DNA of 64,000 bases from Pyrinomonadaceae bacterium (GTDB lineage: Bacteria > Acidobacteriota > Blastocatellia > Pyrinomonadales > Pyrinomonadaceae), in NCBI GenBank assembly GCA_028284415.1, contig JANQRU010000001.1:496001-560000 (forward strand), given 5' to 3'. Below the pieces are notes generated by a model, which was given only the letters and a program-made list of their open reading frames with translations, did no database searches and was not told the origin of the DNA. The position numbers and the translations under genes are program-made. Positions 1 through 9,996 of this stretch are shown here, one piece after another; position 1 is the first letter of the stretch, and the number at the start of each line of letters is the position of its first letter.

Positions 1-1704
1 AACTTGTCTTCCCAGCTCGACTTCACGAACTATTCCCTTATACACGCCATTTCTTTGGTCTTCTCCAACAACAACAGTTTTAATAGGAGTTCTGCCCGGC
101 GGAAGTTCATCAATTACTGACACGTCCAAATCACCATAAACAGTCATTGCAAGTGAGCGTGGAATTGGAGTTGCTGTCATCACTAAAATGTCTGGATTGT
201 ATCCTCTTGCACGTAATTCTGCTCTCTGCATCACTCCAAATCTGTGTTGTTCATCTACTACTGCCAAACCTAAATTTTGGAATTCAACAGCATCTTGGAT
301 CAAAGCATGTGTCCCAATTATCGCCTGAACTTCACCCTCGGAAATTAGCTTTTGTACTTTCCTTTTTTGAGCGGCTCGCAAGCTTCCAACAAGTAAATCT
401 ATTTTATATGGCGTTTGATCAAATAGCTTTTTTGCATTTCTTGCGTGCTGTTCAGCAAGAATTTCAGTTGGAGCCATTAGAGCAGTTTGATATCCGCTTT
501 CCATTGCCGCAAACATAGCTAAAAAAGCAACGATTGTCTTTCCGCTACCGACATCACCTTGAATCAAGCGATTCATAGGAGAATCTGATTCCATGTCAGA
601 AAAAATTCTCTTAACCACTCTGTCTTGTGCGTTGGTTAAAGTAAATGGAAGTAAATCCTCAATTCTTTCATAGGTTTTATCCGTAATTTCTATAACAGTT
701 CCTTTTGGCTCTTTTGTGCGTTCGCCTCTCTTTAACTGTAAGGAAAATGATACCCAGAAAAATTCTTCAAAAATAAGCCTTTTGTGAGCATTACTTCTGG
801 CACCTACATAATCGGATAAATTTGAGTCTTCAGGGGGAAAATGAATTTCTTCAATTGCTTTAGCTCTGGTTATTAAACTCTGTCTTTTACAAAGCTTAGC
901 CGGTAATGTTTCTCGAATAGTCGTGGTATCTATATTTTGGGTAACATCAAAAATAATTTCTCGCAATCTTTTTGTCTGAAATTGACCAAGCTTACGGTAA
1001 ACCGGAACTCTTCGTCCAACATGTACCATTGCCAACTCCGGAGTTTCAGAATCTTCAACTAAATCCGTATCTTCATCTTCTTTAGCTTGACTCTTTTTTA
1101 ATTTTTCAGTCAATTCATCAAAACTATCAGAATCGTCTGCCATTTCCTTGAGCAAACCAAAGTTTTCGGAATCTTCAAAATTCGGAAGTATTTCTAATTC
1201 ATCAGGTTTATTTAATTTTAGTGAAAAAGTATTTCTGCGTGAGTCCCACTCCCATTGACCATAAGCAACAAAGCGAGTTCCACGTTCAAATTTCTTTTTC
1301 CAATAATTAACAATATGATTCGCACTTTTGCCCGAGATAAACCACCAAACAACTACGGGTTTTCTGGTTCTGTCTATGTCACTTCCCGTAATCTCAAAAA
1401 TATATAGCGGAGGAGCTTTTCTTGGTCGGTTTTTTCCTACTCGAAAGCCTCCAGCAACACGTACATAAAGCTCAACTGATGCTTCTAAACCATCATAAAG
1501 TTCCTCAATCGGCATCATATTTGAGCGATCTTCATAACGCATTGGAAAATAATTTAAGAGGTCTTCGACATTTGCTTCAGTCAAATCAGTTTTATTCGCA
1601 TGATTAGCGACTGCCATTGCCAATTTTCTTGACATAGTCGCAGTAAGGGTTCCAATTTCGTGTTGATGTAAATTAACGAGAGGAGTTTTGATAGATAAAG
1701 TCAT
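1..1704 (-). CDS. recG: ATP-dependent DNA helicase RecG, C-terminus cut off by the window
   Basis: RecG remodels stalled replication forks and Holliday junctions. The frame is open from the ATG at 1704 to base 1, giving 568 residues; the C-terminal part lies outside. Visible in order are an N-terminal wedge/OB region, Walker A GDVGSGKT near residues 382-390, and the DEQHRFG box near 481-487. The MTATPIPRSLA motif follows, as is typical of RecG. An acidic stretch of about 50 residues (roughly 173-224) sits between the OB part and the VPVYRKLGQFQTKRLR segment, where most RecG proteins run straight through. The family call is certain; the meaning of the insert is unknown. Confidence 0.96.
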   Translation of the reverse strand, partial: MTLSIKTPLVNLHQHEIGTLTATMSRKLAMAVANHANKTDLTEANVEDLLNYFPMRYEDRSNMMPIEELYDGLEASVELYVRVAGGFRVGKNRPRKAPPLYIFEITGSDIDRTRKPVVVWWFISGKSANHIVNYWKKKFERGTRFVAYGQWEWDSRRNTFSLKLNKPDELEILPNFEDSENFGLLKEMADDSDSFDELTEKLKKSQAKEDEDTDLVEDSETPELAMVHVGRRVPVYRKLGQFQTKRLREIIFDVTQNIDTTTIRETLPAKLCKRQSLITRAKAIEEIHFPPEDSNLSDYVGARSNAHKRLIFEEFFWVSFSLQLKRGERTKEPKGTVIEITDKTYERIEDLLPFTLTNAQDRVVKRIFSDMESDSPMNRLIQGDVGSGKTIVAFLAMFAAMESGYQTALMAPTEILAEQHARNAKKLFDQTPYKIDLLVGSLRAAQKRKVQKLISEGEVQAIIGTHALIQDAVEFQNLGLAVVDEQHRFGVMQRAELRARGYNPDILVMTATPIPRSLAMTVYGDLDVSVIDELPPGRTPIKTVVVGEDQRNGVYKGIVREVELGRQV

Positions 1705-1731
1705 TGCAAAAATTTTAGCACAAAAAAAGTA

Positions 1732-2391
1732 TTAAAATATCCCAAACCATTTTTTTCTGGGAAGACTGATTTCAGGTCTTGCAGATTTGCTCAGACAATT
1801 TCCGGGAGTTTGTTTTGTTAATCCGTAATTATTTTTCAAACGTGAGCGAATACCCTTTCGATTTACACAAATCTTTCCTTCACTTTCAAATAACAGCCCC
1901 AAAGAAATTCCTTCTTCGGTGTATTCTCCTCCTCTTCTCATTAAGTAAAAAGCGGATGTTAAGTGAGCAGAATATTCTCTTTGAAACGCAGTTGGATTGT
2001 AAATTTTTTCTTCAATTCCTTGTGAAAAAGTAGAAAGCATCAAAGCAAAATCTCTTGCATGTTTGCCCTCGTGAACGAATGTACCCTCAATACCTCTTTG
2101 TCCGCCTGTATCTATGGTTTCTCTAGCAATATTTAAGCGTATAAATCCAGCTGCATCCTCAACACTTAAATTCCCTGCTTGGACAGCTTCTCTAGCTGCT
2201 TTTTGATCATTTAACTGAACAGAACCTGAACCACCAACCTTTTTAGCAATATCCAAATAAATAATTAATCCCGTATCTTCTATAAAATGCGCAGTTTCAG
2301 CTTGAAACTTATTGCCAAATTCTTTTATGTCATCTAATGCCTTTTTTATCCGCTTACGGTCAATATCGGGTACACTTTTATGAAAAATCAT
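1732..2391 (-). CDS. Hypothetical protein with an HExxH metallopeptidase-like motif
   Basis: A 219-residue protein with no signal peptide. The centre carries TFVHEGKHARD, an HExxH zinc motif, followed about 30 residues later by QREYSAHLTSAFY, whose Glu could be the third ligand as in gluzincins. This HEGxHA...E/YxA arrangement resembles small metallopeptidase domains at the C-termini of RHS-type and other polymorphic toxins, but here it stands alone. It lies 28 bp downstream of the recG start on the same strand, after the atpDC terminator. No immunity-like or secretion partner is visible. The motif is seen; protease activity is inferred. Confidence 0.6.
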   Translation of the reverse strand: MIFHKSVPDIDRKRIKKALDDIKEFGNKFQAETAHFIEDTGLIIYLDIAKKVGGSGSVQLNDQKAAREAVQAGNLSVEDAAGFIRLNIARETIDTGGQRGIEGTFVHEGKHARDFALMLSTFSQGIEEKIYNPTAFQREYSAHLTSAFYLMRRGGEYTEEGISLGLLFESEGKICVNRKGIRSRLKNNYGLTKQTPGNCLSKSARPEISLPRKKWFGIF

Positions 2392-2432
2392 TTATTATTT
2401 AAGCTGAAACTTTTATTTTTGATAATAATAAA

Positions 2433-2463
2433 TCCCGTTAACATTTCAAGTTGTTAACGGGAT
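2433..2463 (-). terminator. Rho-independent terminator after atpC
   Basis: A perfect 9-bp stem, CCCGTTAAC at 2434-2442 and GTTAACGGG at 2453-2461, with a 10-nt loop and flanking A/T pairs. On the minus strand it is followed by a T-rich stretch. It lies 23 bp past the atpC stop and should end the atpDC transcript before the HExxH gene. Confidence 0.8.
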
Positions 2464-2485
2464 AACTAAGTTGTTGATTGTAATA

Positions 2486-2899
2486 TTATTTGCCTGATGT
2501 CAGTTGCAACCGGGCTTGAGCTTTTTCAAGTCTTTCTAATTCAACTTCAAACTCATCTTCAGAGCCTTTCCAATCACCAAGTAATTTCTGTGCTTCCTCT
2601 CGTTCGGTTTTTGCAACGTCAATATCAATCTCATCTTTACTTTCAGCAATGTCTGCAAGAATTGAAACTTTATCTGTACTGACTTCAACAAAACCACCAG
2701 AGACAACCATACTTTCAGTTGTACCTTTATTTGTATAACTTAAAATTCCTGATCTAAGAGTGGAAATCAATGGAGCGTGGTTAGGTAAAATCCCTATTTC
2801 ACCTTTTGCAGTTGGCACTGAAACAGCATCTACTGCCTCATCAATTACCTTTTTTTCAGGAGTTACTATTTCTAAATTAATCATTTTCTCATTTATCAT
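2486..2899 (-). CDS. atpC: F1 ATP synthase epsilon subunit
   Basis: Epsilon subunit of the F1 motor, coupling rotation of the central stalk to the catalytic head and able to act as an inhibitor. It has 137 residues, the usual length. The N-terminal beta-sandwich shows LEIVTPEKKVIDE and GEIGILPNHAPLISTLRSG, which are diagnostic. The C-terminal helical pair is rich in Glu and Lys (EREEAQKLLGDW, EVELERLEKAQARLQL). It follows atpD after 59 bp that hold GACCATT-type repeats. The other ATP synthase genes are not adjacent. Confidence 0.97.
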   Translation of the reverse strand: MINEKMINLEIVTPEKKVIDEAVDAVSVPTAKGEIGILPNHAPLISTLRSGILSYTNKGTTESMVVSGGFVEVSTDKVSILADIAESKDEIDIDVAKTEREEAQKLLGDWKGSEDEFEVELERLEKAQARLQLTSGK

Positions 2900-2958
2900 T
2901 GACCATTGACCATTGACCTAATAATTATGTTCAATGGTCAATGTCAAATGGTCAATAC
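2900..2958. repeat. TTGACCAT direct and inverted repeats between atpD and atpC
   Basis: The 59-bp spacer is made largely of copies of the heptamer CATTGAC. Three head-to-tail copies sit at about 2898-2919, and the complement ATGGTCAATG / ATGGTCAAT recurs at about 2934-2957. The two halves can pair into an imperfect hairpin around an AT-rich loop. On the mRNA this lies between the beta and epsilon cistrons, where a hairpin could adjust relative yield. It could also be a neutral short tandem repeat. Confidence 0.6.
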
Positions 2959-4476
<1,518 letters not shown>

Positions 4477-4632
4477 TTAATATGCTCCTTAATAATAAAA
4501 ACACTTATATTAATGTGATAACAAAGGAGAAAGAATATCACACGAAACTACCCGTTTGCAAAGGGGAATATGCAAAGATTTAGACTGAGATTTATTTAGT
4601 ATTTGTTAGATATTTATTACGAAAATAAATTA

Positions 4633-4666
4633 AGTTACAGCAACCATTCTGATAGCAACTGTAACT
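4633..4666. repeat. Inverted repeat upstream of atpD, possible weak terminator
   Basis: AGTTACAG at 4633-4640 and CTGTAACT at 4659-4666 form a perfect 8-bp stem with an 18-nt loop. It lies between the small gene ending at 4721 and the atpD start. Read on the minus strand it is followed by TTAATTTATTTTC, so it could be a weak terminator for the small gene. It could equally be an operator for atpDC. Confidence 0.4.
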
Positions 4667-4720
4667 ATAATTTGACAATTTTTATTTGGCAAAAGGAAAA
4701 TTTTATCGCATCCCGTTTAA

Positions 4721-4906
4721 TTAATAAATACCGTCTTTTTCGCTTATATTTTCTTTGGCTTTTTTTTCTATAATGGCTGGTTTAGATTGCTCTAGTTTTC
4801 CTTCGGCATTATTAGAAACTGATTCTTGGGTTAATAATTCATCATCATTTCCCAGCGTAAATAGAATTGCATCTGTTTCAACAACTCTGGTTTGACCTTT
4901 ACTCAC
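4721..4906 (-). CDS. Small acidic/basic hypothetical protein (61 aa)
   Basis: I do not recognise this protein. It starts with GTG (4904-4906) preceded by a near-ideal Shine-Dalgarno, AAGGAGGGT, five bases away. That is much stronger than at most genes in this window and is the main reason for accepting it. The product is hydrophilic, rich in Glu, Lys, Ser and Asn, has no cysteine and no membrane segment, and ends in KDGIY. It stands alone between divergent phoH and the atpDC operon. Length and composition would suit a small regulatory or precursor peptide, but nothing decides this. Confidence 0.55.
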   Translation of the reverse strand: MSKGQTRVVETDAILFTLGNDDELLTQESVSNNAEGKLEQSKPAIIEKKAKENISEKDGIY

Positions 4907-5147
4907 ACTACCCTCCTTGAAATTTGAACCGAATTCAAATTTTTGCTTGTTAGTTAAAATTGTGAATCAAGGGGAAGTAAATAATATCTTTACTGTAATC
5001 ACTATCTCACATTGAAAAAGGAATAAAAAGCTATTTTTTACTTTTTTGTAGATATTTGCTGACATCTCAACTTTATTGACACTTTTTTTTGCTTTTAGTA
5101 GCCTCAAAACTATTAAATAATCTATTTAGCATAGGAATATACATAAT

Positions 5148-6107
5148 TTGAACGATATTAAAAGAATTGAATTACCGCCTCGTGCACTAGAAACGCTATT
5201 CGGTGTTCACGATGCAAACATTAAGTACCTTGAATCCATTTTGGATGTAAGAATTAATCCACGCGGTCAGGATTTAACAATTGATGGTAATCCACAAGAT
5301 GTACAAACTGTAAAAAATATTCTCAGTGATTTCGGAGAATTATTTGCTGGGGGGAATCAGTTTACCGACAAAGAATTACGAAGTGCTTTTAAGCAAATCG
5401 CGGAAGATCGTGCTTATTCTTTGAAAGATTATTTTACTAAAGCCAGATTCAACCCATCAGGTAAAAAACAGGTTGCACCAAAATCTGCAAATCAAAGAAA
5501 GTATATTGAAGCCATACAAGATAATGATCTGACTTTTGGTATTGGTCCGGCAGGGACAGGAAAGTCTTTTTTGGCAGTTGCATTAGCTGTTCACTCGCTT
5601 TTTCAGAAAAAAGTTTCACGCATAATACTTACACGTCCGGCAGTAGAAGCAGGTGAACGCTTAGGTTTTTTACCTGGGGATTTGCAAGATAAAGTTGATC
5701 CTTATCTGCGTCCGCTTTACGATGCACTTTTTGACTTAGTTGACTCAGAACGGGTAACAAAAATGCTTGAGAAAAGGATTATCGAAATTGCACCTTTGGC
5801 ATTCATGAGAGGTCGAACTCTATCTGACGCTTTTATTATTTTGGATGAAGCTCAAAACACAACAAAAGAACAAATGAAAATGTTCTTGACTCGCATAGGT
5901 TTTGGTTCAAAAGCAGTAGTAACTGGTGATAAAACTCAGATTGATTTACCACGAGGGCAAAAAAGTGGTCTCGTACAAGTTCAACATATTCTCAAAGGAC
6001 TTGATGGAATTGAATTTATATACTTCAATGAAAAAGATGTTGTCCGTCACAAACTTGTGCAGATGATCGTAAAAGCCTATGAAGAACACACCACAACTGA
6101 AAGTTAA
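5148..6107 (+). CDS. phoH: PhoH-family ATPase (PhoH-like, YbeZ type)
   Basis: Cytoplasmic P-loop ATPase of the PhoH/YbeZ family, which works with the RNase YbeY in rRNA and RNA metabolism. It has 319 residues. Residues 10-65 form a KH-like N-terminal part ([19 protein letters not shown]). Walker A GPAGTGKS is at 133-140 and the DEAQN box at 233-237. The start is TTG at 5148 with AGGAAT nine bases upstream; no better in-frame start precedes the KH-like part. It heads a tight run with the endonuclease V-like gene and ybeY, matching the widespread phoH-ybeY pairing. Confidence 0.95.
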   Translation: MNDIKRIELPPRALETLFGVHDANIKYLESILDVRINPRGQDLTIDGNPQDVQTVKNILSDFGELFAGGNQFTDKELRSAFKQIAEDRAYSLKDYFTKARFNPSGKKQVAPKSANQRKYIEAIQDNDLTFGIGPAGTGKSFLAVALAVHSLFQKKVSRIILTRPAVEAGERLGFLPGDLQDKVDPYLRPLYDALFDLVDSERVTKMLEKRIIEIAPLAFMRGRTLSDAFIILDEAQNTTKEQMKMFLTRIGFGSKAVVTGDKTQIDLPRGQKSGLVQVQHILKGLDGIEFIYFNEKDVVRHKLVQMIVKAYEEHTTTES

Positions 6108-6110
6108 CAA

Positions 6111-6620
6111 ATGAAAATTTGCCTTGATGTTCATTATGAGAATGATACAGCCCGAACCGCTGGCATATCTTTTCAAAACTGGAATGATAAACTTCCGACC
6201 AAAGAATTCACACATATCTCAACTGGTATAAAACCTTATGAATCTGGGAAATTCTACAAGCGGGAACTTCCCTGTTTAATTTCACTACTGCAAAATCTTC
6301 CTGTACAACCTGACTTAATTATTATTGATGGACATGTCTGGCTGGATGAAAAGAACTTAAGACTGGGCGGGCATTTATATAAAAAATTGAATCAATCAAT
6401 TCCAGTTGTTGGTGTCGCAAAAAACCAATTTAACCCGTGCTCAAAAGTGAAAAAGGTATTTCGCGGAAGGAGCAAAACTCCACTCTATGTGTCTTCAATT
6501 GGTTATCCCTTGAAAGACGCAATAAATGGCATCTTGAAAATGGATGGAAGATTTCGAATACCTACTCTACTAAAGAAAGTTGACCAATTGAGTAAGGGCA
6601 TAATAGAGGCTGATGTATGA
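6111..6620 (+). CDS. Short endonuclease V-like protein
   Basis: Endonuclease V nicks DNA or RNA next to deaminated bases such as inosine. This protein has 169 residues against about 220 for E. coli Nfi. Asp6 in LDVHY, Glu52 in YKRELPC and Asp73 in IIDGHVWLDE occupy the places of the catalytic Asp-Glu-Asp triad, and GVAKNQF matches the conserved GVAKS segment. The usual HPR...GLASH loop reads DEKNLRLGGHL, so the substrate pocket has diverged. It starts 3 bp after phoH and overlaps ybeY by 4 bp (ATGA), so the three are co-translated. Confidence 0.78.
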   Translation: MKICLDVHYENDTARTAGISFQNWNDKLPTKEFTHISTGIKPYESGKFYKRELPCLISLLQNLPVQPDLIIIDGHVWLDEKNLRLGGHLYKKLNQSIPVVGVAKNQFNPCSKVKKVFRGRSKTPLYVSSIGYPLKDAINGILKMDGRFRIPTLLKKVDQLSKGIIEADV

Positions 6621-7042
6621 TAGAAATACATGATGAACAAAGTGTGATAGCGATAAAGCCAGAAGATTTCAAGGAGTTTGCCAAAAAATCAGCAAGGTTG
6701 TTACCAGAGTCTGAAAATAAATCTTTAACGATTGCGTTTGTTGACGACGATAAAATTAAAGAACTAAATAGTAAATACAGAAACAAACCAAAAACCACAG
6801 ATGTGCTTTCATTTCCGTATGAGTCAGATGATTTTGAAGAAAATACTGATTATTTAGGCGATATTGTGATTTCAACTAATCAGGCGAAAAAGCAGGCGTT
6901 TGAAAATGATCTCGAATTAAATATTGAAATCAAACAACTTATTCTGCATGGAATTTTGCATTTATGTGGGTATGACCACGAAACCGATAATGGTGAAATG
7001 AATGAGTTAGAACTTAAACTTCGTGATAAACTCAACATTTAA
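6617..7042 (+). CDS. ybeY: Endoribonuclease YbeY (rRNA maturation factor)
   Basis: Zinc-dependent single-strand endoribonuclease for 16S rRNA 3' maturation and ribosome quality control. It has 141 residues. The signature [11 protein letters not shown] gives the three zinc ligands His111, His115 and His121, and [18 protein letters not shown] is the conserved central motif. The start codon overlaps the end of the preceding gene. Together with phoH two genes upstream this is the usual functional pair. Confidence 0.97.
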   Translation: MIEIHDEQSVIAIKPEDFKEFAKKSARLLPESENKSLTIAFVDDDKIKELNSKYRNKPKTTDVLSFPYESDDFEENTDYLGDIVISTNQAKKQAFENDLELNIEIKQLILHGILHLCGYDHETDNGEMNELELKLRDKLNI

Positions 7043-7086
7043 AAAATCAAAATTCTATTCTAAGAAAAAAAAACTCTTTATACGAT

Positions 7087-8601
7087 ATGATTGAAACAAA
7101 ACAGAAAGCTGCTGATCCTTGTGTAATGGTAATTTTTGGTGCAACTGGTGATCTAACCAAACGTAAGCTATTTCCTGCACTCTATTATTTGGCAAAAGAT
7201 GGTTTTTTGCCTGAAAATTTTGCAATTATCGGCGTTGGCAGACAAGAACTTTCTGGTGCATCTTTCCGCAAGCAAATTATTTCTGATCTAAAAAGTTTCA
7301 TCGGTAAAGATGTTGACAGAAAGCTAGTTAAATGGTTTGAAGATAGAACATATTACACTGGTGGAGATTTCGATGACGACAAAGCCCTTTTTAGTGACAT
7401 CAAAAATTTACTTGATGAAGTAACAAATACTCACGAAATTCCCAAAAACTATTTTTACTATATGGCAATTCCGCCTTTCTTGTTTTCAAATGTAGCAAAT
7501 AAAATTGTCAAAAATGGTTTGGGCAAACAAGATGAAGGCTTTTGGAGAAGATTTATTTTTGAAAAGCCTTTCGGAAAAGACCTCGAATCCGCAAAAAAAC
7601 TAAACTCTGAGCTTTTAGAAATACTAGAGGAAAACCAGATATACCGCATTGATCATTATCTTGGTAAAGAAACTGTCCAGAATATTCTGGTTTTCAGATT
7701 CGGAAATAGTATTTTTGAGCCAATTTGGAATAGAAACTATGTAGATCATGTGCAAATAACAGTTGCAGAGGATTTAGGAGTCGGGACACGGGGAGGCTAT
7801 TACGATAAAGCCGGGGCATTAAGAGATATGGTTCCCAATCATATTTTTCAACTCATAACCTTAACAGCTATGGAACCTCCCGTTTCTTTTGAAGCTGATG
7901 CTGTCCGTGACGAACAAGCCAAAATTCTTCAAGCAATACAGCTTTTTTCTCCTGAAGATGTTTTGAATAAAACCGTGCGTGGGCAATATGATGAAAATGA
8001 GATCAATGGTGAATCGCTAAAAGCTTATAGAGATGTTGAAAATGTTCCAGCCAATTCAAACACAGAAACTTATGCTGCTCTTAAACTCTCAATAGATAAC
8101 TGGCGTTGGGCAGGAGTTCCTTTCTATGTCAGAACTGGAAAACGTATGCCTAAAAAACATACGACAATTCTGATCCAATTCAAAAAAGCCCCATTTATGC
8201 TTTTTAGAGATACAGAAATAGATCATCTGACAACGAATAGGATTGTTTTACATATTCAACCCGATGAAAGTATCACCTTACATTTTGGTGCAAAAATACC
8301 GGGACCACTTGTAAAAATGGGAACTGTCGATATGGATTTTGATTATTCAGAACATTTCGGTGAAACAGTTTCTACAGGATATGAAAGACTGCTTTATGAC
8401 TGTATGGTTGGTGACGCAACACTTTTCCAACGTGCCGATATGGTCGAAGCAAGCTGGTGTGTTGTATCACCGATTTTAGATGTTTGGGAAGCCTTGCCTG
8501 CCAGAAATTTTCCAAATTACAAAGCCGGAACGTGGGGACCAAAAGAAGCGGATGAACTGCTTGAAAGTGATGGTCACAAGTGGAAAAACAATATTGATTA
8601 A
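7087..8601 (+). CDS. zwf: Glucose-6-phosphate 1-dehydrogenase
   Basis: First enzyme of the oxidative pentose phosphate pathway; it oxidises glucose 6-phosphate to 6-phosphogluconolactone and makes NADPH. It has 504 residues, full length. The dinucleotide-binding motif GATGDL is at residues 18-23, and the substrate motif RIDHYLGKE at 187-195. Further conserved stretches are [17 protein letters not shown] and [14 protein letters not shown]. pgl, the next enzyme of the pathway, follows after 34 bp on the same strand, so the two form a metabolic operon. Confidence 0.98.
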   Translation: MIETKQKAADPCVMVIFGATGDLTKRKLFPALYYLAKDGFLPENFAIIGVGRQELSGASFRKQIISDLKSFIGKDVDRKLVKWFEDRTYYTGGDFDDDKALFSDIKNLLDEVTNTHEIPKNYFYYMAIPPFLFSNVANKIVKNGLGKQDEGFWRRFIFEKPFGKDLESAKKLNSELLEILEENQIYRIDHYLGKETVQNILVFRFGNSIFEPIWNRNYVDHVQITVAEDLGVGTRGGYYDKAGALRDMVPNHIFQLITLTAMEPPVSFEADAVRDEQAKILQAIQLFSPEDVLNKTVRGQYDENEINGESLKAYRDVENVPANSNTETYAALKLSIDNWRWAGVPFYVRTGKRMPKKHTTILIQFKKAPFMLFRDTEIDHLTTNRIVLHIQPDESITLHFGAKIPGPLVKMGTVDMDFDYSEHFGETVSTGYERLLYDCMVGDATLFQRADMVEASWCVVSPILDVWEALPARNFPNYKAGTWGPKEADELLESDGHKWKNNID

Positions 8602-8635
8602 TTTTCAACAATTATTTGTAATTAGTTAAACGAGT

Positions 8636-9370
8636 ATGGAACTAAATGTAGTTGATAAAAACTTATTCTTTGTTGAAGTAGCTGAAAGATTTAAATCCAT
8701 TGCAAACAAGGCGATAGATGAAAAAGGTCATTTTACAGTTGCACTTTCAGGTGGCTCTACACCCAAGAATCTGTATGATGTTCTGTTGGAAGATAAGTAC
8801 CAAACTGTAATAGATTGGGAAAAAATTTATTTTTTCTTTGGAGACGAAAGAGATGTTTCTCCTATGTCAGAAAAAAGTAATTATCGGATGGCAAATGAAT
8901 TTTTGTTAAAGCCTCTAAATATCTCTGACGCAAACGTTTTTCGTTGGCAAACAGAAATAACTAACTCGAATGAAGTCGCAGAAAACTATGAACGTTCGAT
9001 CAAAAAATTCTTTGATTTACATAATAATGAATTCCCGAAATTTGATTTAATTTTTCTGGGAATGGGTGATGATGGTCACACAGCATCTTTATTTCCATTC
9101 ACAAAGGCTCTTTCTGAACAAGAAATGATAGTAGTGTCTAATTACGTGGAAAAATTAGATACAAACCGTTTAACTTTCACTTTTCCAACAATTAACAAAG
9201 CAAAAAATATAATATTTTTAGTTACTGGAGAAAACAAAGGAGAAACCTTAAAAAAAGTTTTAGAAGGCGAGAAAAATTGTGAAAAGTTCCCATCCCAGTG
9301 TGTAAATCCAACTAATGGAAATCTGCTTTGGTTTGTTGATGAAAGTGCTGCAAAACTTTTATCTAACTAA
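8636..9370 (+). CDS. pgl: 6-phosphogluconolactonase
   Basis: Hydrolyses the lactone made by Zwf to 6-phosphogluconate. It has 244 residues, the usual length of the NagB-fold Pgl/SOL/DevB family. Visible motifs are LSGGSTPKNLYD near the N-terminus, FFGDERDVSPMSEKSNYRMA, and LGMGDDGHTASLFP. Its last 12 bases overlap the end of the convergent reductase gene, so no terminator space exists between them. Confidence 0.95.
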   Translation: MELNVVDKNLFFVEVAERFKSIANKAIDEKGHFTVALSGGSTPKNLYDVLLEDKYQTVIDWEKIYFFFGDERDVSPMSEKSNYRMANEFLLKPLNISDANVFRWQTEITNSNEVAENYERSIKKFFDLHNNEFPKFDLIFLGMGDDGHTASLFPFTKALSEQEMIVVSNYVEKLDTNRLTFTFPTINKAKNIIFLVTGENKGETLKKVLEGEKNCEKFPSQCVNPTNGNLLWFVDESAAKLLSN

Positions 9371-9865
9371 TTTCTTTGAGAAATCATCAAGTTTCTGCTT
9401 TACTTCTGAAGAAATCTCATCATTAATAACCCAAGTATGCACATCACCTAAATAAATCATTCCAAGATAGTTGGCGGATTCGTAGAAAGGCATCGAAAAC
9501 CCTTCTTGTAAAAGTGAATCAGAACCACAACTAATCATACCCATGTTTTTCCCACGCAACATCCGACCTGTTTCTTTTTCAGTTCTCAAAAGATCAGTAA
9601 TCCTATCAAAGAAATCTTTCATGATTCCACTCATCGAGTACCAATAAACCGGAGTAGCAAAAATTATTGTGTCATAGTCAGAAACTATTTCTCTTATAAG
9701 TGGCAAAAAGTCATCATCTCGATTTCTAAATTCATAATCAAAATGTCCAATATCCTTTTTACTTAAATCAACAATGTCGAAGGATGTTTTATCTGATAAA
9801 TACTTTACTATTTTTGCGGTATTTCCATCGCTTCTAGAACTTCCCTGTAATATTATGCCTTTCAT
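9359..9865 (-). CDS. NAD(P)H-dependent FMN reductase / flavodoxin-fold protein
   Basis: A 168-residue flavodoxin-fold protein of the NADPH-dependent FMN reductase family. GSSRSDGNTAKI at the N-terminus is the flavin phosphate loop, and ATPVYWYSMSGIMKDFFDRI is the family hallmark. Substrate is not predictable; such enzymes reduce FMN, quinones or nitro compounds. It is convergent with pgl (12-bp overlap) and divergent from the CBS protein. Confidence 0.88.
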   Translation of the reverse strand: MKGIILQGSSRSDGNTAKIVKYLSDKTSFDIVDLSKKDIGHFDYEFRNRDDDFLPLIREIVSDYDTIIFATPVYWYSMSGIMKDFFDRITDLLRTEKETGRMLRGKNMGMISCGSDSLLQEGFSMPFYESANYLGMIYLGDVHTWVINDEISSEVKQKLDDFSKKLVR

Positions 9866-9996
9866 CTTTATTGGGTTAAATTAATTGAATCTGATAAATC
9901 TAAAATTTATTGTCTAATTTCTCTTACTATTGTGTAAAATATAATTCTAAGATTTACTATTTGATGGTAACCATTTACAATCTCTAATTTATAAAT

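Noticed and set aside
147..518. Plus-strand frame inside recG
   Set aside because: A shadow of the minus-strand helicase frame, whose motifs are unmistakable.
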